From positions 2,232,001 to 2,296,000 of the forward strand of contig JADJPM010000001.1 of NCBI GenBank assembly GCA_016713245.1: a stretch of 64,000 nucleotides of DNA. Direction: 5' to 3'. Shown here one piece after another: positions 52,832 through 62,027 of the stretch (position 1 is its first letter; the number at the start of each line of letters is the position of its first letter). The notes under the pieces are model-generated. The model was not told where the DNA came from. It did no database searches and saw only the letters and a program-made list of their open reading frames with translations. Source of the stretch: Verrucomicrobiaceae bacterium (lineage in GTDB: Bacteria; Verrucomicrobiota; Verrucomicrobiia; Verrucomicrobiales; Verrucomicrobiaceae). Both the position numbers and the translations under genes were made by a program.

Positions 52832-53770
52832 ATGCTCAACATGGAACTCGATGGAGGAATTAAGATCTACCTGCGTGAGATTGGCAAGACCGACTTGCTG
52901 ACTCCCGAACAGGAGGTCGAACTCGCTGAACGCATCAAGCGCGGCGACCCCGAGGCACGCTCCCACATGATCCGCGCGAATCTGCGCCTCGTGGTGAAAA
53001 TTGCCCAAGATTACGCAAACTACGGCCTGCCCCTGCTGGACCTCATCTCCGAAGGCAACATCGGTCTGATGAAAGCCGTGGAACGCTTTGACCCCAATAA
53101 AGGGGGCAAGCTCTCGACCTACGCCGCCTGGTGGATCAAACAGTCCATCAAGCGTGCTCTCGCCAACCAGTCCAAGACCATCCGCCTTCCTGTCCACATG
53201 GTGGACAAGATCAGCAAGATGCGTCGCGTGGCCATGGCGATGTCCGAAGAACTCGGCCGCGAGCCCACCGACGACGAACTGTCCGAGGAAATCGGCATCG
53301 ACCGCGCCAAGCTCAGCCAGCTCAAGGTCGCCTCCATGCGCCCGGCGTCCCTCGACGCCCCGATAAGCGAAGACGACAGCACCGAGTTCGGCGAAATCGT
53401 GGGCGATGAAAATGCGCTCACGCCTTTCGAGCTCCTCTCGCACAAAAACATGCATGGCCAGCTCGACGGCCTGCTCACCGTGCTCGACGCCCGCGAACTG
53501 AAGATCATCGAAGCCCGCTTCGGCCTTTCCGGCCAGAAGCCGCGCACGCTGGAAGAAGTCGGCCAGGAATTCGGCGTCACCCGCGAGCGTATCCGCCAGC
53601 TTCAAAACATCGCCCTGCGCAAACTGCGCCGCGCCCTCCAGAAGAAGGAAGACCCGATTCCGAAGGCTCTTCGTAATGCCGGTGGCAAAAAGAAGCGCGG
53701 CAAGAAGAAGGAGCAGGAGGAAGTCGAAGTTGAAGCCGAAGTCGATGAAGACCTCGGCGGCGAGGAGTAA
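52832..53770 (+). CDS. rpoD: Primary-type sigma-70 factor
   Basis: The 312-residue protein has sigma region 1.2 (IKIYLREIGKTDLLTPEQEVELAERI), region 2 with DLISEGNIGLMKAVERFD and STYAAWWIKQSIKRAL (core and -10 binding), region 3 (IRLPVHMVDKISKM), and region 4 with EEVGQEFGVTRERIRQLQ (-35 binding). It lacks region 1.1, as many SigA/RpoS-type factors do. It ends in a long Lys- then Glu-rich tail (about 285-312) that is unusual. A second ATG lies three codons in. Regulation is suggested by palindromes and a hairpin upstream. Confidence 0.93.
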   Translation: MLNMELDGGIKIYLREIGKTDLLTPEQEVELAERIKRGDPEARSHMIRANLRLVVKIAQDYANYGLPLLDLISEGNIGLMKAVERFDPNKGGKLSTYAAWWIKQSIKRALANQSKTIRLPVHMVDKISKMRRVAMAMSEELGREPTDDELSEEIGIDRAKLSQLKVASMRPASLDAPISEDDSTEFGEIVGDENALTPFELLSHKNMHGQLDGLLTVLDARELKIIEARFGLSGQKPRTLEEVGQEFGVTRERIRQLQNIALRKLRRALQKKEDPIPKALRNAGGKKKRGKKKEQEEVEVEAEVDEDLGGEE

Positions 53771-53790
53771 TCCGCCTTCCATCATCAAAG

Positions 53791-53822
53791 AAGCCGCGAG
53801 GAATGCTCCACGCGGCTTTTTT
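53791..53822 (+). terminator. Intrinsic terminator of the sigma factor gene
   Basis: AAGCCGCG (53791-53798) and CGCGGCTT (53811-53818) form an 8-bp stem with a 12-base loop, followed by a T-run to 53822. It lies 20 bp after the sigma factor stop. Confidence 0.9.
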
Positions 53823-53831
53823 GTGTCTGCG

Positions 53832-54014
53832 TTAGATCCAGCCGGCGTGTCTGGCCAGAAGGCCCGCCGCCGCGAGCAGGATCAGACCGGCGGTGATCCA
53901 TCCAGCACGCGTCACCAGCACATCCAGAGGATTCGAAGCTTCCGACCAGGCGTGGCGCACGCGTCGATGGCGGACGAGGATGGATGGGTTGGCTTGATCA
54001 TTGGAGTGCATCAT
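53832..54014 (-). CDS. Possible small membrane protein
   Basis: The 60-codon ORF (MMHSNDQANPSILVRHRR...) ends in one clear hydrophobic helix (AGWITAGLILLAAAGLLARHAGWI is 24 long, about residues 37-60) after a basic N-terminus. It reads convergently with the sigma factor gene and fills the gap. No homologue is recognised and the size is small, so it is tentative. Confidence 0.4.
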   Translation of the reverse strand: MMHSNDQANPSILVRHRRVRHAWSEASNPLDVLVTRAGWITAGLILLAAAGLLARHAGWI

Positions 54015-54140
54015 TCGGGAGGAGGTTGGCTATCTGATAAATCACCGAAAAAGGGCATTGGTTACGCTTTCGGGCGAACATTGCGGCGGGTGACGCATGG
54101 ATTGTTGCAGCACCGGAAAGCACGCCTAGTCTCGCCGACC

Positions 54141-55586
54141 ATGAAAACGCTCCTCATCATGGTTCTAGGCCTGGCCTTCGGATGCGTTCACGCACGTGAA
54201 TGGAAAAGCGCTGACGGCAGCAAAACGGTGGATGGCACTTTCATTGCCGTTCAGGCGGATAAGCTAGCCCTCAGCATCGCTGGCAAAAGCTCGGTTTTCC
54301 CTCTGACTGCTTTTGCCGCGGACGATCAGCAGTTCGCGAGGAATGCTCAAGCGATCACGGAGACCGCGACGAAGCTCGGACCGCAGTCGTTTGAGTTCGC
54401 TCATCCCGTCGAGGACGGCAGCGGATGGATCTGCCGGATGGCTTTGAAGACCGATCCGAAGGCAGGCGGACCAAAACTCTTCACTGGCGAGGCCTTCTTC
54501 CTCGTCACGAAGGATGCCTTTGCGCATCAAAAAGGTCAGCGAATCGAGAATCAGGCGCTTTTCGGTGCGGGAGGCCGCACCTACCATCCGATTGCGGGAG
54601 ATCCCTCCATGGTGCGGGCCTTTTCGCTGGAGGCGGAGCAAGCCACGCAGGTGTGGATGGATGTCATGGCCGCCAGCGGAGGTGATGTGGCTAAACAAGC
54701 ACCCAACGCCATCGAACCGGATGTGGAGATCGCCACGAGGCATGGTTTCGGTGTCGTCATCGGCAAAGGAGGCCTCGTGGCCATCGATCCGGAGATCGTG
54801 AAAAAGGGCTTCAAAAGCCTCGTCATTCATCACGACGGCAAAGACTATCCAGCGAGGCTTTTTTCACCGAAAGACAAAGAAGGAGCCGACATTAAAACGC
54901 CCGACGTGCAGCTCGTGACCTGCGCCGTGCCATTGGAGCCAGCTCGTATCGGCACGAAAAAGCTTTCCGAGGTGGGCCAGAATGTGTTCGCCATCAGCTA
55001 CGAGCTCAACACCGGCAAAAAAGGCTTCTCCAGCAAGGCCACCGTCACCCGAGGCATTGTGAGCCGATTTGGATCGAATGGCAGTTTTCAGCACGATGCC
55101 CGTCTAACGCCGGAAAACCCCGGTGGCTACCTTGTGGGCGAGAAAGGCGACGTGTTTGGTTTTTTCTTCCAAACGCAGACCTCAGGTGGCAGCGGTAGGA
55201 AGGGCAGTTCGGATGACAAACCTGCCGTAGAAGGTCTCGGCTCCTGCGTGAGCACGCAGGCCATTTCCAAGCTCCTCGAAAAGATTCCCGGACAAAGTGA
55301 ACTTAGGACGAGCAGCACCGCCGAGGACATGGAGGCTAATGGTAAGACTCTTCTCGCCTCCAGCGTGCTGGTGGTGGCGACCTTTGAGATCAACAAACCA
55401 CGCAAAATCACGCCATCGAAGGTCGTGGCGCCTGCGGCCAATGTGCCTCCAGGTGCGAATCCGCCTCCAGCAGGCTGGAGTATCAGCAAAACCGGCACGC
55501 GGCACAGTTCGAAATGTCGTTACTACAACGCTCAATATCCCTGCCAGCCAACGGAAGGTCAGCCGTGCAAAGTTTGCGGCGGTTGA
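54141..55586 (+). CDS. Exported SHD1-domain protein with degenerate trypsin-like domain and Cys-rich tail
   Basis: The 481-residue protein has a signal peptide (to about 18) and an SHD1 (SLA1 homology) domain (REWKSADGSKTVDGTFIAV to PLTAFAADDQ, about 19-70), common in Planctomycetes and Verrucomicrobia. From about 190, sequence order matches an HtrA/trypsin-like fold: GFGVVIGKGGLVAI, YPARLFSPKDKEGADI, VGQNVFAISY, TRGIVSRFG, DARLTPENPGGYLVG. The catalytic Ser position is Pro327 (ENPGG for GNSGG) and the His segment is not conserved. The C-terminus (HSSKCRYYNAQYPC...CKVCGG) is a probable zinc-binding tail seen in relatives. It probably does not hydrolyse peptides. Confidence 0.75.
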   Translation: MKTLLIMVLGLAFGCVHAREWKSADGSKTVDGTFIAVQADKLALSIAGKSSVFPLTAFAADDQQFARNAQAITETATKLGPQSFEFAHPVEDGSGWICRMALKTDPKAGGPKLFTGEAFFLVTKDAFAHQKGQRIENQALFGAGGRTYHPIAGDPSMVRAFSLEAEQATQVWMDVMAASGGDVAKQAPNAIEPDVEIATRHGFGVVIGKGGLVAIDPEIVKKGFKSLVIHHDGKDYPARLFSPKDKEGADIKTPDVQLVTCAVPLEPARIGTKKLSEVGQNVFAISYELNTGKKGFSSKATVTRGIVSRFGSNGSFQHDARLTPENPGGYLVGEKGDVFGFFFQTQTSGGSGRKGSSDDKPAVEGLGSCVSTQAISKLLEKIPGQSELRTSSTAEDMEANGKTLLASSVLVVATFEINKPRKITPSKVVAPAANVPPGANPPPAGWSISKTGTRHSSKCRYYNAQYPCQPTEGQPCKVCGG

Positions 55587-56990
55587 TCATGCCAGGATGC
55601 CATGCACCAGCTCGCCATGCACATCGGTGAGGCGGTAATCGCGGCCTTGGTAGCGGAAGGTCAGCCGCTCGTGATCAAGGCCGAGTAGATGAAGCACCGT
55701 GGCGTTCAGGTCATGCGTGTGGACGGGATTCTCGACCACGTTGAAGCCGTAATCGTCCGTCTTGCCGTAGGTGATGCCGGGTTTGATGCCGCCACCGGCC
55801 ATCCACATGGTGTAGGCGTCCTTGTGGTGATCGCGGCCGGCGGAGGTCTTGGTGCCGTCTGCATTGATGCCTTGGCGCAGCGGGGTGCGGCCAAATTCAC
55901 CGCCCCAGATGACGAGCGTTTCATCGAGCAGGCCGCGCTGCTTCAAATCACGCACGAGAGCGGCCATGGGCTGATCGACGTCCTTGGCTTTTTCACGCAG
56001 GCGCTTGCTCAAGCCGCCGTGATGGTCCCAATCTGAATCAAAGAGCTGCACGATGCGGGTGCCACGCTCGATGAGGCGGCGGGCGAGCAGGCAGTTGTTC
56101 GCGAAGGAGGCTTTGCCCGGTGTGGCACCATACATGTCGAGTGTGGCCTTGTTTTCGCGGGAGATGTCCATCAGCTCCGGCACGCTGGTCTGCATGCGGT
56201 AGGCCATTTCATACTGGCTGATGCGGGTGGCGATCTCAGGATCACGCACGGTGGCGAGTTGCTGCTCGTTCAGCGCCTTCACCGCATCGAGCACACGACG
56301 GCGCTCGCTGCTGCCATGGCCGGCGGGATTTTCGAGAAAGAGCACCGGCTCCCCGCTGCCACGAAACTGAATGCCCTGATGCACGCTGGGAAGGAAGCCG
56401 GTGCTCCAGAGCGAGGTGCCTGCGCCGCCGGGTGGGCCGGAGAGCATCACGACATAAGAGGGCAGATCGCGGTTCTCACTGCCGAGGCCGTAAGTGACCC
56501 ACGCGCCCATGCTGGGCCGACCACCCTGGCCGAAGCCAGTGTGTAGAAACATCTGCGCCGGGGCGTGATTGATCTCGTTCGTGTGGAGAGATTTCACCAC
56601 GCAGATGTCATCTGCAACGGTGCCGAGATGCGGCAGGATTTCCGAAAGCTCCAGTCCGCTTTGCCCATGGCGTTTGAATGCAAACTCCGAGCCGGCGAGC
56701 GTCATCTCCCCGCCGATGAAGGCGAAGCGCTTGCCTTTGGTAAGCTCCTCCGGGCACTTCTGGCCGTCGAGCTTGTTCAGCAGCGGTTTGTGATCGAAAA
56801 GATCGAGCTGCGAGGGCGCTCCGATCATGTGCAGATAGATCACATGCTTCGCTTTCGGCGCAAAATGCGGCCGCGACAGGCTGGCTGAGGCCGCTGGGAG
56901 GTCATTCGCCAGCAGGGAACTCAACGCGGCACTGCCGAGGGCGCTCTGCTTGAAGAAATCGCGGCGCGAGACATGGAGGAAATCAGGCAT
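55587..56990 (-). CDS. DUF1501 Tat-exported protein
   Basis: The 467-residue protein has a Tat signal (SRRDFFKQSALGSAALSSLLAN) and DUF1501 motifs APSQLDLFDHKPLLNKLDGQ near 56, GRPSMGAWVTYGLGSENRDLPSYVVM near 150, VIWGGEFGRTPL and GRDHHKDAYTMWMAGGG. It closely resembles the copy at 8696. No DUF1549/DUF1553 gene is next to it; a gene fragment and the exported-protein cluster lie upstream on the same strand. Its stop and the stop of the SHD1 gene together form TGATCA. Confidence 0.93.
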   Translation of the reverse strand: MPDFLHVSRRDFFKQSALGSAALSSLLANDLPAASASLSRPHFAPKAKHVIYLHMIGAPSQLDLFDHKPLLNKLDGQKCPEELTKGKRFAFIGGEMTLAGSEFAFKRHGQSGLELSEILPHLGTVADDICVVKSLHTNEINHAPAQMFLHTGFGQGGRPSMGAWVTYGLGSENRDLPSYVVMLSGPPGGAGTSLWSTGFLPSVHQGIQFRGSGEPVLFLENPAGHGSSERRRVLDAVKALNEQQLATVRDPEIATRISQYEMAYRMQTSVPELMDISRENKATLDMYGATPGKASFANNCLLARRLIERGTRIVQLFDSDWDHHGGLSKRLREKAKDVDQPMAALVRDLKQRGLLDETLVIWGGEFGRTPLRQGINADGTKTSAGRDHHKDAYTMWMAGGGIKPGITYGKTDDYGFNVVENPVHTHDLNATVLHLLGLDHERLTFRYQGRDYRLTDVHGELVHGILA

Positions 56991-57028
56991 GCCGCGTGAA
57001 CGTTCGCGAGAGGGGTGGGCTTTCGGCC

Positions 57029-57250
57029 TTACTTTACGCAGGGCACCAGGTAATCGTAGGGAGCGGTGCCGCCGACGCGGTAGAGCACATAGCCCGCTTT
57101 GGGCTTGGTGATCTGAATCCACGAGGCGTCCGCGTCCTTCGCATCTTTCAAGATCACCTGCTCCACCATGCCTTTCTCGGCTTTCCCTGCCAAGTTGACC
57201 TTTTCACCTTCGGCAAGGCTACCGAGACGTTTCGAATCGGACGAGGGCAA
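57029..57250 (-). CDS. Short ORF or gene remnant, unknown
   Basis: About 73 codons with a coherent, charged and hydrophobic C-terminus (GEKVNLAGKAEKGMVEQVIL to YVLYRVGGTAPYDYLVPCVK). The frame lacks an ATG before it runs into the preceding gene; TTG at 57250 is the best start. A GTG at 57277 that overlaps the preceding stop opens a different frame, so a frameshift near the 5' end is possible. It lies 38 bp before the DUF1501 start and may be the remains of a larger gene. Confidence 0.4.
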   Translation of the reverse strand: MPSSDSKRLGSLAEGEKVNLAGKAEKGMVEQVILKDAKDADASWIQITKPKAGYVLYRVGGTAPYDYLVPCVK

Positions 57251-57275
57251 GGGTTCAGGGATGCATCGGAAGTGT

Positions 57276-57854
57276 TCACTCCTTTCCTCCCACCGGCAGG
57301 CGGGTCCTTTTTTCCATGTAGCAATAAGGCAGCGTGTCGAAGCGGGCGAGGAGCGAGAGACTAGGGGGGTAATCGGCTGAGAGAGAAACTTCAGTGAGAT
57401 GTTTGCCCTTCGTGGGCCACCAGTCCGGGTAACGGACATCCGTCCGCCGTGCTGTTCCAACATGGCTGTAGCGGCTGCCCAATTCCGTCTTGATCTTGTC
57501 GAGCGCCTTGGGTTCGATGATCCGGAAGCGAACGAGAAAAAGGCGCTCTGATTCGCGGATCACACGGTCGTAAAGAAGGTGTCGTTCAAAATCCACCTCC
57601 ACCAAACCCAGGCGAGTTGGTTCCAGGCCGGGATGCGCCGGCAGCAGCGCGGCCAGGCTTCCTTCGGGCCGGCCCTCAGCATCCAGCCCAGCCTCGGTGT
57701 AGGTGCATCGAGAGACCGTGACATGCTCCCAGTGTGTGACCAACACATAGAGCATGGAGAGGCATGGACAGACCAGGTACCAGATGAATAAAAGGCACAC
57801 AGCGACCTGGGCGATCCGCTTTCCAGCCGGGATGGGTTCAGGGGAGTCTTTCAT
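57276..57854 (-). CDS. Single-span membrane protein, unknown
   Basis: The 192-residue protein has a short N-terminal tail, one helix (IAQVAVCLLFIWYLVCPCL, about 15-34) and a large outer domain with TYTEAGLDAEGRPEGSLAALL and LLYDRVIRESERLFLVRFRII. No family is recognised. Its ATG overlaps the stop of the gene upstream (ATGA), so it is probably translated with the rest of the cluster starting at 61972. Confidence 0.65.
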   Translation of the reverse strand: MKDSPEPIPAGKRIAQVAVCLLFIWYLVCPCLSMLYVLVTHWEHVTVSRCTYTEAGLDAEGRPEGSLAALLPAHPGLEPTRLGLVEVDFERHLLYDRVIRESERLFLVRFRIIEPKALDKIKTELGSRYSHVGTARRTDVRYPDWWPTKGKHLTEVSLSADYPPSLSLLARFDTLPYCYMEKRTRLPVGGKE

Positions 57855-58735
57855 GCGGGGAGGTTTCGCTCTTGCTTGGTCTTCACGAAAGACTTTTTCC
57901 AGCGCCAGATCATCCAGCCAGTTGCAAGAAGGGCCACGAAGGCGAGCCACCATGTCAGCATGCTTCGATAGGCTGCCTGCCTGCGCCCCTCCTCATCATA
58001 CAGTGCCTTCAAAGCCTGCGTTTCCCTGGCAATCCGCACTTTGCGTTCCGCCGAGATTTGCTGAATCTGCTGGGCGACTAAGTCCCCCGTAGGCTTGAAC
58101 AAAGAATGGCGGTCAGGTTCCATGGACAAATGTTCGTAGCCTGGAGGGGCGGTGACCGGCTTGTCTCTGAAAATAAACTTTTCGCGCTTTTTCAGCCAGT
58201 AGATAACCAAGCTCATACGAAACGGTCTTTCCGGGATCATGGAGGCGGTAAGATGGTATGAAACGGTCAGCTCCGTGCCGTCACGCTCGGTCTCCCGGAA
58301 TGTGCCGGGTGGAGGCAGTCCCGTTCGTCGAGGCACCGCATGCGCTTCGATTTCCCGCGCGGCATCAGCCGGTGGAATTCCCATTCCCTCGTTCAGGCTC
58401 ATCGCGAGTATTTTTGCTTCTTCCAGGCTGAGCAGCCGATTCAAGTTGCCTGTTATTTGCAAAATCCGATCATCATTGCGCATCTCTATCTCCCAGTCAG
58501 CTTTTATAGGAGGCAGCTGAACTTGGCCAAGGTTCAGTGCGACCGTGGTCTGGCGTGGAAGTACGCAACTGGAGGTTTCAAATCCCAGTCTCTGGCGTGG
58601 ATGCAGACCAGCGTCAAAGAAAGGCTTCAAAGTGCGTTCAGCCCGAAGATCAACGGTGAATGTTTCTGGCGGGCTGTTAGCGGCCACGAAACAAAGACAG
58701 AACGATGCGAGAAAGAGTTTATGGCGGATACACAT
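57851..58735 (-). CDS. Exported protein with C-terminal membrane anchor, unknown
   Basis: The 294-residue protein starts MCIRHKLFLASFCLCFVAAN, a signal peptide. The outer domain is beta-rich (FETSSCVLPRQTTVALNLGQ) with NRLLSLEEAKILAMSLNEGM, then a coiled-coil-like stretch and a C-terminal helix (MLTWWLAFVALLATGWMI, about 260-280) with a basic tail (RWKKSFVKTKQERN). No family is recognised. It overlaps the 3' end of the large exported-protein gene by 17 bp and the next gene by 4. Confidence 0.65.
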   Translation of the reverse strand: MCIRHKLFLASFCLCFVAANSPPETFTVDLRAERTLKPFFDAGLHPRQRLGFETSSCVLPRQTTVALNLGQVQLPPIKADWEIEMRNDDRILQITGNLNRLLSLEEAKILAMSLNEGMGIPPADAAREIEAHAVPRRTGLPPPGTFRETERDGTELTVSYHLTASMIPERPFRMSLVIYWLKKREKFIFRDKPVTAPPGYEHLSMEPDRHSLFKPTGDLVAQQIQQISAERKVRIARETQALKALYDEEGRRQAAYRSMLTWWLAFVALLATGWMIWRWKKSFVKTKQERNLPA

Positions 58736-61229
58736 AACCGACGGCGGAAAACAGCGTGGCACGTTGGGCGAAAGGTTCGTTTACAAGGCCCAGCCTCCCG
58801 GAAGTATTGAGCAATGCGCCTGAGTGAAGAGGGTCGTTACCCCACCAGGTGTGGAAAACGGCGTTCACCGGGGTGTCGAACGAGTAATCAACCCGTTGCT
58901 CGTAGTTGGCGGCGGTGAAAAAGCTGGGCGGTATGTCGGGATACATGTCACGCATGACGTTCAAAAAGTCTGGCGAGGCCGGATCAACCACATTTTTGGC
59001 ATTGCTTGTGATGACACTGACGACACCCGAATGATGTTCACTGAGGTAATCCCACATGGGAACGATGATTTGGCCTTGCTCCCTTTCCACCAGCCGTGTC
59101 GTGACTGTCTGCATTGCGGCAAAGTTTCCACTTCTGAACGCGGCATCGAATTGTGTCCAGTGTGCCAAGTTGAGTGCCCCTGTTCCTGAAACACCATTGG
59201 CTGGAAGATTGTCGTTCGCAGCAACCCATTGAAGGGCACCAAGCCCGCTAGCGATATAGGCGCGGTGAATCCAGGCCATATCGCGGTAAATAAGCACCTG
59301 TCCGCCTTGTAGCGGTATGGTTACATTTGAGCCGCCTTGAGCTTGCGATTCGCTCATGCCGCCATAGACCGCCGCGCCAACAAGTCTCGCGATGCCCATC
59401 CAGTCCATCTTGTCCGGGTACTGTTTGAAAAGCTGGCCATACCACTCGTAAATCACGGCCACCTTTGTCGTGTTGAAGACAAAGCTCTTCGCAGGTTGCC
59501 AGTTGGGCAGATAAGGCAGGTAACTGTCCAAATCCGAACGGCCTCCAGTTTGCAGCAGGATCTGCTCGCGCACCTCCGCCAGCCATTGGGCGGTGGTTTT
59601 CCGTGTGCAAACCTCGAAGCGCTGCTGGTGCTCAAACTGGTAGGCACCCTTCACATAGGTGAACTTCAGCGTGATGAGTCCCGGTTTGATGCCCTCGAAG
59701 CTGGTCTTCCATTTTCCCACCATAGCCTCCGCATACCAGGCGCTCATATCCACAGGGTTTTCACTTCCAGGCGCACCCAAATGCACTGCTTGCGTCGAGA
59801 AGGGGCCGCTGCCGTTTGCCACCGCCTGGCTGATGATGTGCATGCGCACCTCCCCCTCCTCTTCCTCGGCCTGCGGGTCTTCCGGGTCAGGATTCACCCG
59901 GCTGATTGTCACGGTCGCTGTTCCGCTGCTCTGGCGTATCAGGTTTGGAATCGAAACAGGATTGAGGCCGAAAAAGCCCGTCCACATGTCCTCGGTCACG
60001 ATCTTCCCGGCGTTCGTCCCCTGCGCCGCGATCAAGCTGGTATCCGCGCAATCCGGCAACGCAAAACCATTCGCCCCGATCTTTTTCTCTTCAAAGTCGG
60101 TGTTCACCGGTAGCGGGTCGGCGATGTAGCCGATGTTCGCGCTCAGCAGGTAATGATAATGTGTTTGTCCAAAATCCAGGATGGGCGGCGCCAGCATCCG
60201 GCAGGCACCCTCCACCGCCACGGCCTTGCCCGTCAGACTCGTGCTGAGGATCACTTCCTCCGAGGCGGTCCCGCCCTTGGGCACGATGAAAGTCACCGTG
60301 CCGTCAATCTCCGTATGGCTCGAGAAGGGGCCGTCATTCACCCGGCGGGCAAACCAATACGTTCTCCGGTGCTCCTGCGGGGCAGGTTGCCCCGTTGCCA
60401 GCCGGCCAAGGCTTTCGGAAAATGAACCTGTGTCAAACTCCCTGAAAACAGTTTCCGTCGTTCCAGGATCGCCCGGCTCCCGGGAGGTGTAATAAGACCC
60501 CACCTGGGAGATGTCACCGCCCGAACTACAGGATCCCGTGCTCAGCCAGCTCGCGTCTGTGCGAGACAAGGCATCCCCCAGCACATCCGAAATTTGCATG
60601 TGGTCATGGAAGGCGCTGTTTGTCTCAATCGGCGGGAGAAGCCCAGGCCCTTCCACTCCTGGCTCGATATTCCCCTTCTCACCCTCGTAACGAATCCGCA
60701 GCCCCTGGGGTGTGGATTCAGAAACATAGACGTGCCGCCCGGAAAAGTATGCGGAGGCCTGCCTGCTCTGAAGAGAATAAGATGTGGCTGTATTTGAGTT
60801 GGAATTCAGGCCACTATTGAAAGTTGCGAGAGGCCAGGCCGTGGCCGTCGTGCCGGTGGATTGTGTGGCCCCTTGGTTAAACGTGCTGCCGCCCGGGCCC
60901 CAGCTTGTGCCTTGAGCCGGATAAGCAGGTGGGTCCTCGTATTCAAGCCTAACGAATGCCTTGGACTCGGGAGTTGCTAGATTCCACTGAATGGGCAGGT
61001 CACTTCCCCATTCGATGACCGGCAGATAGGTCCAGTTGATTAAATCCTGCGAGGACTTGAGATAAAACTTCCGCTGGTTCTTTCCCCACCAGCGCACGGT
61101 ATAGCTGCCGGGTGATGCCCCATGAGCCATCGACAACCCGTGGTTCAAATCCGTGGATGTTTGCGCCAAAAGCCGGGCGGCACAAAGCAGCAGTGAACCC
61201 AAAAGTAGAATGCAATGCCGGGAATTCAT
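58719..61229 (-). CDS. Large exported protein, unknown
   Basis: The 836-residue protein has a signal peptide (ILLLGSLLLCAARLLAQ). The N-terminal region has WWGKNQRKFYLKSSQDLINW, a beta-sandwich motif common in Verrucomicrobia exported proteins. A Gly/Ser/Thr-rich middle follows (about 105-250), then a run with EEVILSTSLTGKAVAVEG and an acidic EDPQAEEEEGEV loop. The C-terminal third looks globular (WLAEVREQILLQTGG to AFHTWWGNDPL). No catalytic family is recognised. It starts by ATGA overlap with the gene upstream. Confidence 0.75.
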   Translation of the reverse strand: MNSRHCILLLGSLLLCAARLLAQTSTDLNHGLSMAHGASPGSYTVRWWGKNQRKFYLKSSQDLINWTYLPVIEWGSDLPIQWNLATPESKAFVRLEYEDPPAYPAQGTSWGPGGSTFNQGATQSTGTTATAWPLATFNSGLNSNSNTATSYSLQSRQASAYFSGRHVYVSESTPQGLRIRYEGEKGNIEPGVEGPGLLPPIETNSAFHDHMQISDVLGDALSRTDASWLSTGSCSSGGDISQVGSYYTSREPGDPGTTETVFREFDTGSFSESLGRLATGQPAPQEHRRTYWFARRVNDGPFSSHTEIDGTVTFIVPKGGTASEEVILSTSLTGKAVAVEGACRMLAPPILDFGQTHYHYLLSANIGYIADPLPVNTDFEEKKIGANGFALPDCADTSLIAAQGTNAGKIVTEDMWTGFFGLNPVSIPNLIRQSSGTATVTISRVNPDPEDPQAEEEEGEVRMHIISQAVANGSGPFSTQAVHLGAPGSENPVDMSAWYAEAMVGKWKTSFEGIKPGLITLKFTYVKGAYQFEHQQRFEVCTRKTTAQWLAEVREQILLQTGGRSDLDSYLPYLPNWQPAKSFVFNTTKVAVIYEWYGQLFKQYPDKMDWMGIARLVGAAVYGGMSESQAQGGSNVTIPLQGGQVLIYRDMAWIHRAYIASGLGALQWVAANDNLPANGVSGTGALNLAHWTQFDAAFRSGNFAAMQTVTTRLVEREQGQIIVPMWDYLSEHHSGVVSVITSNAKNVVDPASPDFLNVMRDMYPDIPPSFFTAANYEQRVDYSFDTPVNAVFHTWWGNDPLHSGALLNTSGRLGLVNEPFAQRATLFSAVGYVYPP

Positions 61230-61972
61230 GGCTGCTCCTCCTTCCAAAGCTGGATGATGACGTGTTGTGGTGGCGGTGGAGGTTCAGGATGCGCAAGCTT
61301 GTAAGCAGCCTCCGCCACTTTCTGCGCCTCACGCTGCACACGGCGAGCCTGCAAGGCCTCCCAATTCGCCTCCACATAAGTATGCAGCGCATCCAGCGGC
61401 GCACAGGCCGCCGCTTCATGCTGCGGCGCACCCGGATATTCCATCAGCACATACCAAGCCCGCATCCCCGCAGGCACTGCCGACAGCACTTCCGCTGGAA
61501 ACACCGGCCACGGCCTCGGCGAAACCACCCCAGCCGGAGGCTGCCGGTGCGTCATCGTGATGGACATCAATCGCCGCGTCACCCCATCCTGCTCAAACTG
61601 TGGGATCGCCTCCAACAGACGAAAATCCACACTGCTCCAAGCCCGGCATTCGACGCCGTTATGAAGCCATTTGATCTCCGTCAGTGTGCCCTCATAAACG
61701 CGAGCCGTCACATTCAAGATGGGCGGCAGAGGTGCAGTAAAAGCCGTTGATGCCTGCGGAGCCGGTTGAAGCGCCGCGAGCTGCGCCGCCGTCGGTGGCT
61801 CGATGCGCTGGTAAGTCGTCGTGCCGCCATCCGCATGGCGCACCGTGCTCGAATACAAGATGCGCGGGTTTTGAATCAGCTTTGCGGTATCTTGCGCGAC
61901 TGTCCCGCACATCGGGGTGAACAACAGAAGGCCAAGTATGCCTCCAAGTTTGAGTGGTGGGTATTCTTTCAT
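61226..61972 (-). CDS. Exported proline-rich protein, unknown
   Basis: The 248-residue protein starts MKEYPPLKLGGILGLLLFTP, a signal peptide. It has a beta-type region (ARVYEGTLTEIKWLHNGVECRAW), a Pro-rich stretch (QPPAGVVSPRPWPVFP), a helical part with QARRVQREAQKVAEAAYKL and a PEPPPPPQ tail. No family is recognised. It is the first gene of a coupled four-gene cluster. The long in-frame upstream extension was rejected since the signal peptide begins at 61972. Confidence 0.65.
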   Translation of the reverse strand: MKEYPPLKLGGILGLLLFTPMCGTVAQDTAKLIQNPRILYSSTVRHADGGTTTYQRIEPPTAAQLAALQPAPQASTAFTAPLPPILNVTARVYEGTLTEIKWLHNGVECRAWSSVDFRLLEAIPQFEQDGVTRRLMSITMTHRQPPAGVVSPRPWPVFPAEVLSAVPAGMRAWYVLMEYPGAPQHEAAACAPLDALHTYVEANWEALQARRVQREAQKVAEAAYKLAHPEPPPPPQHVIIQLWKEEQP

Positions 61973-62027
61973 GGCGTTTGTCAGGTGTGGCAGGAAATCG
62001 TGTTCCAATGCTTTAGGCCATAAAAGA

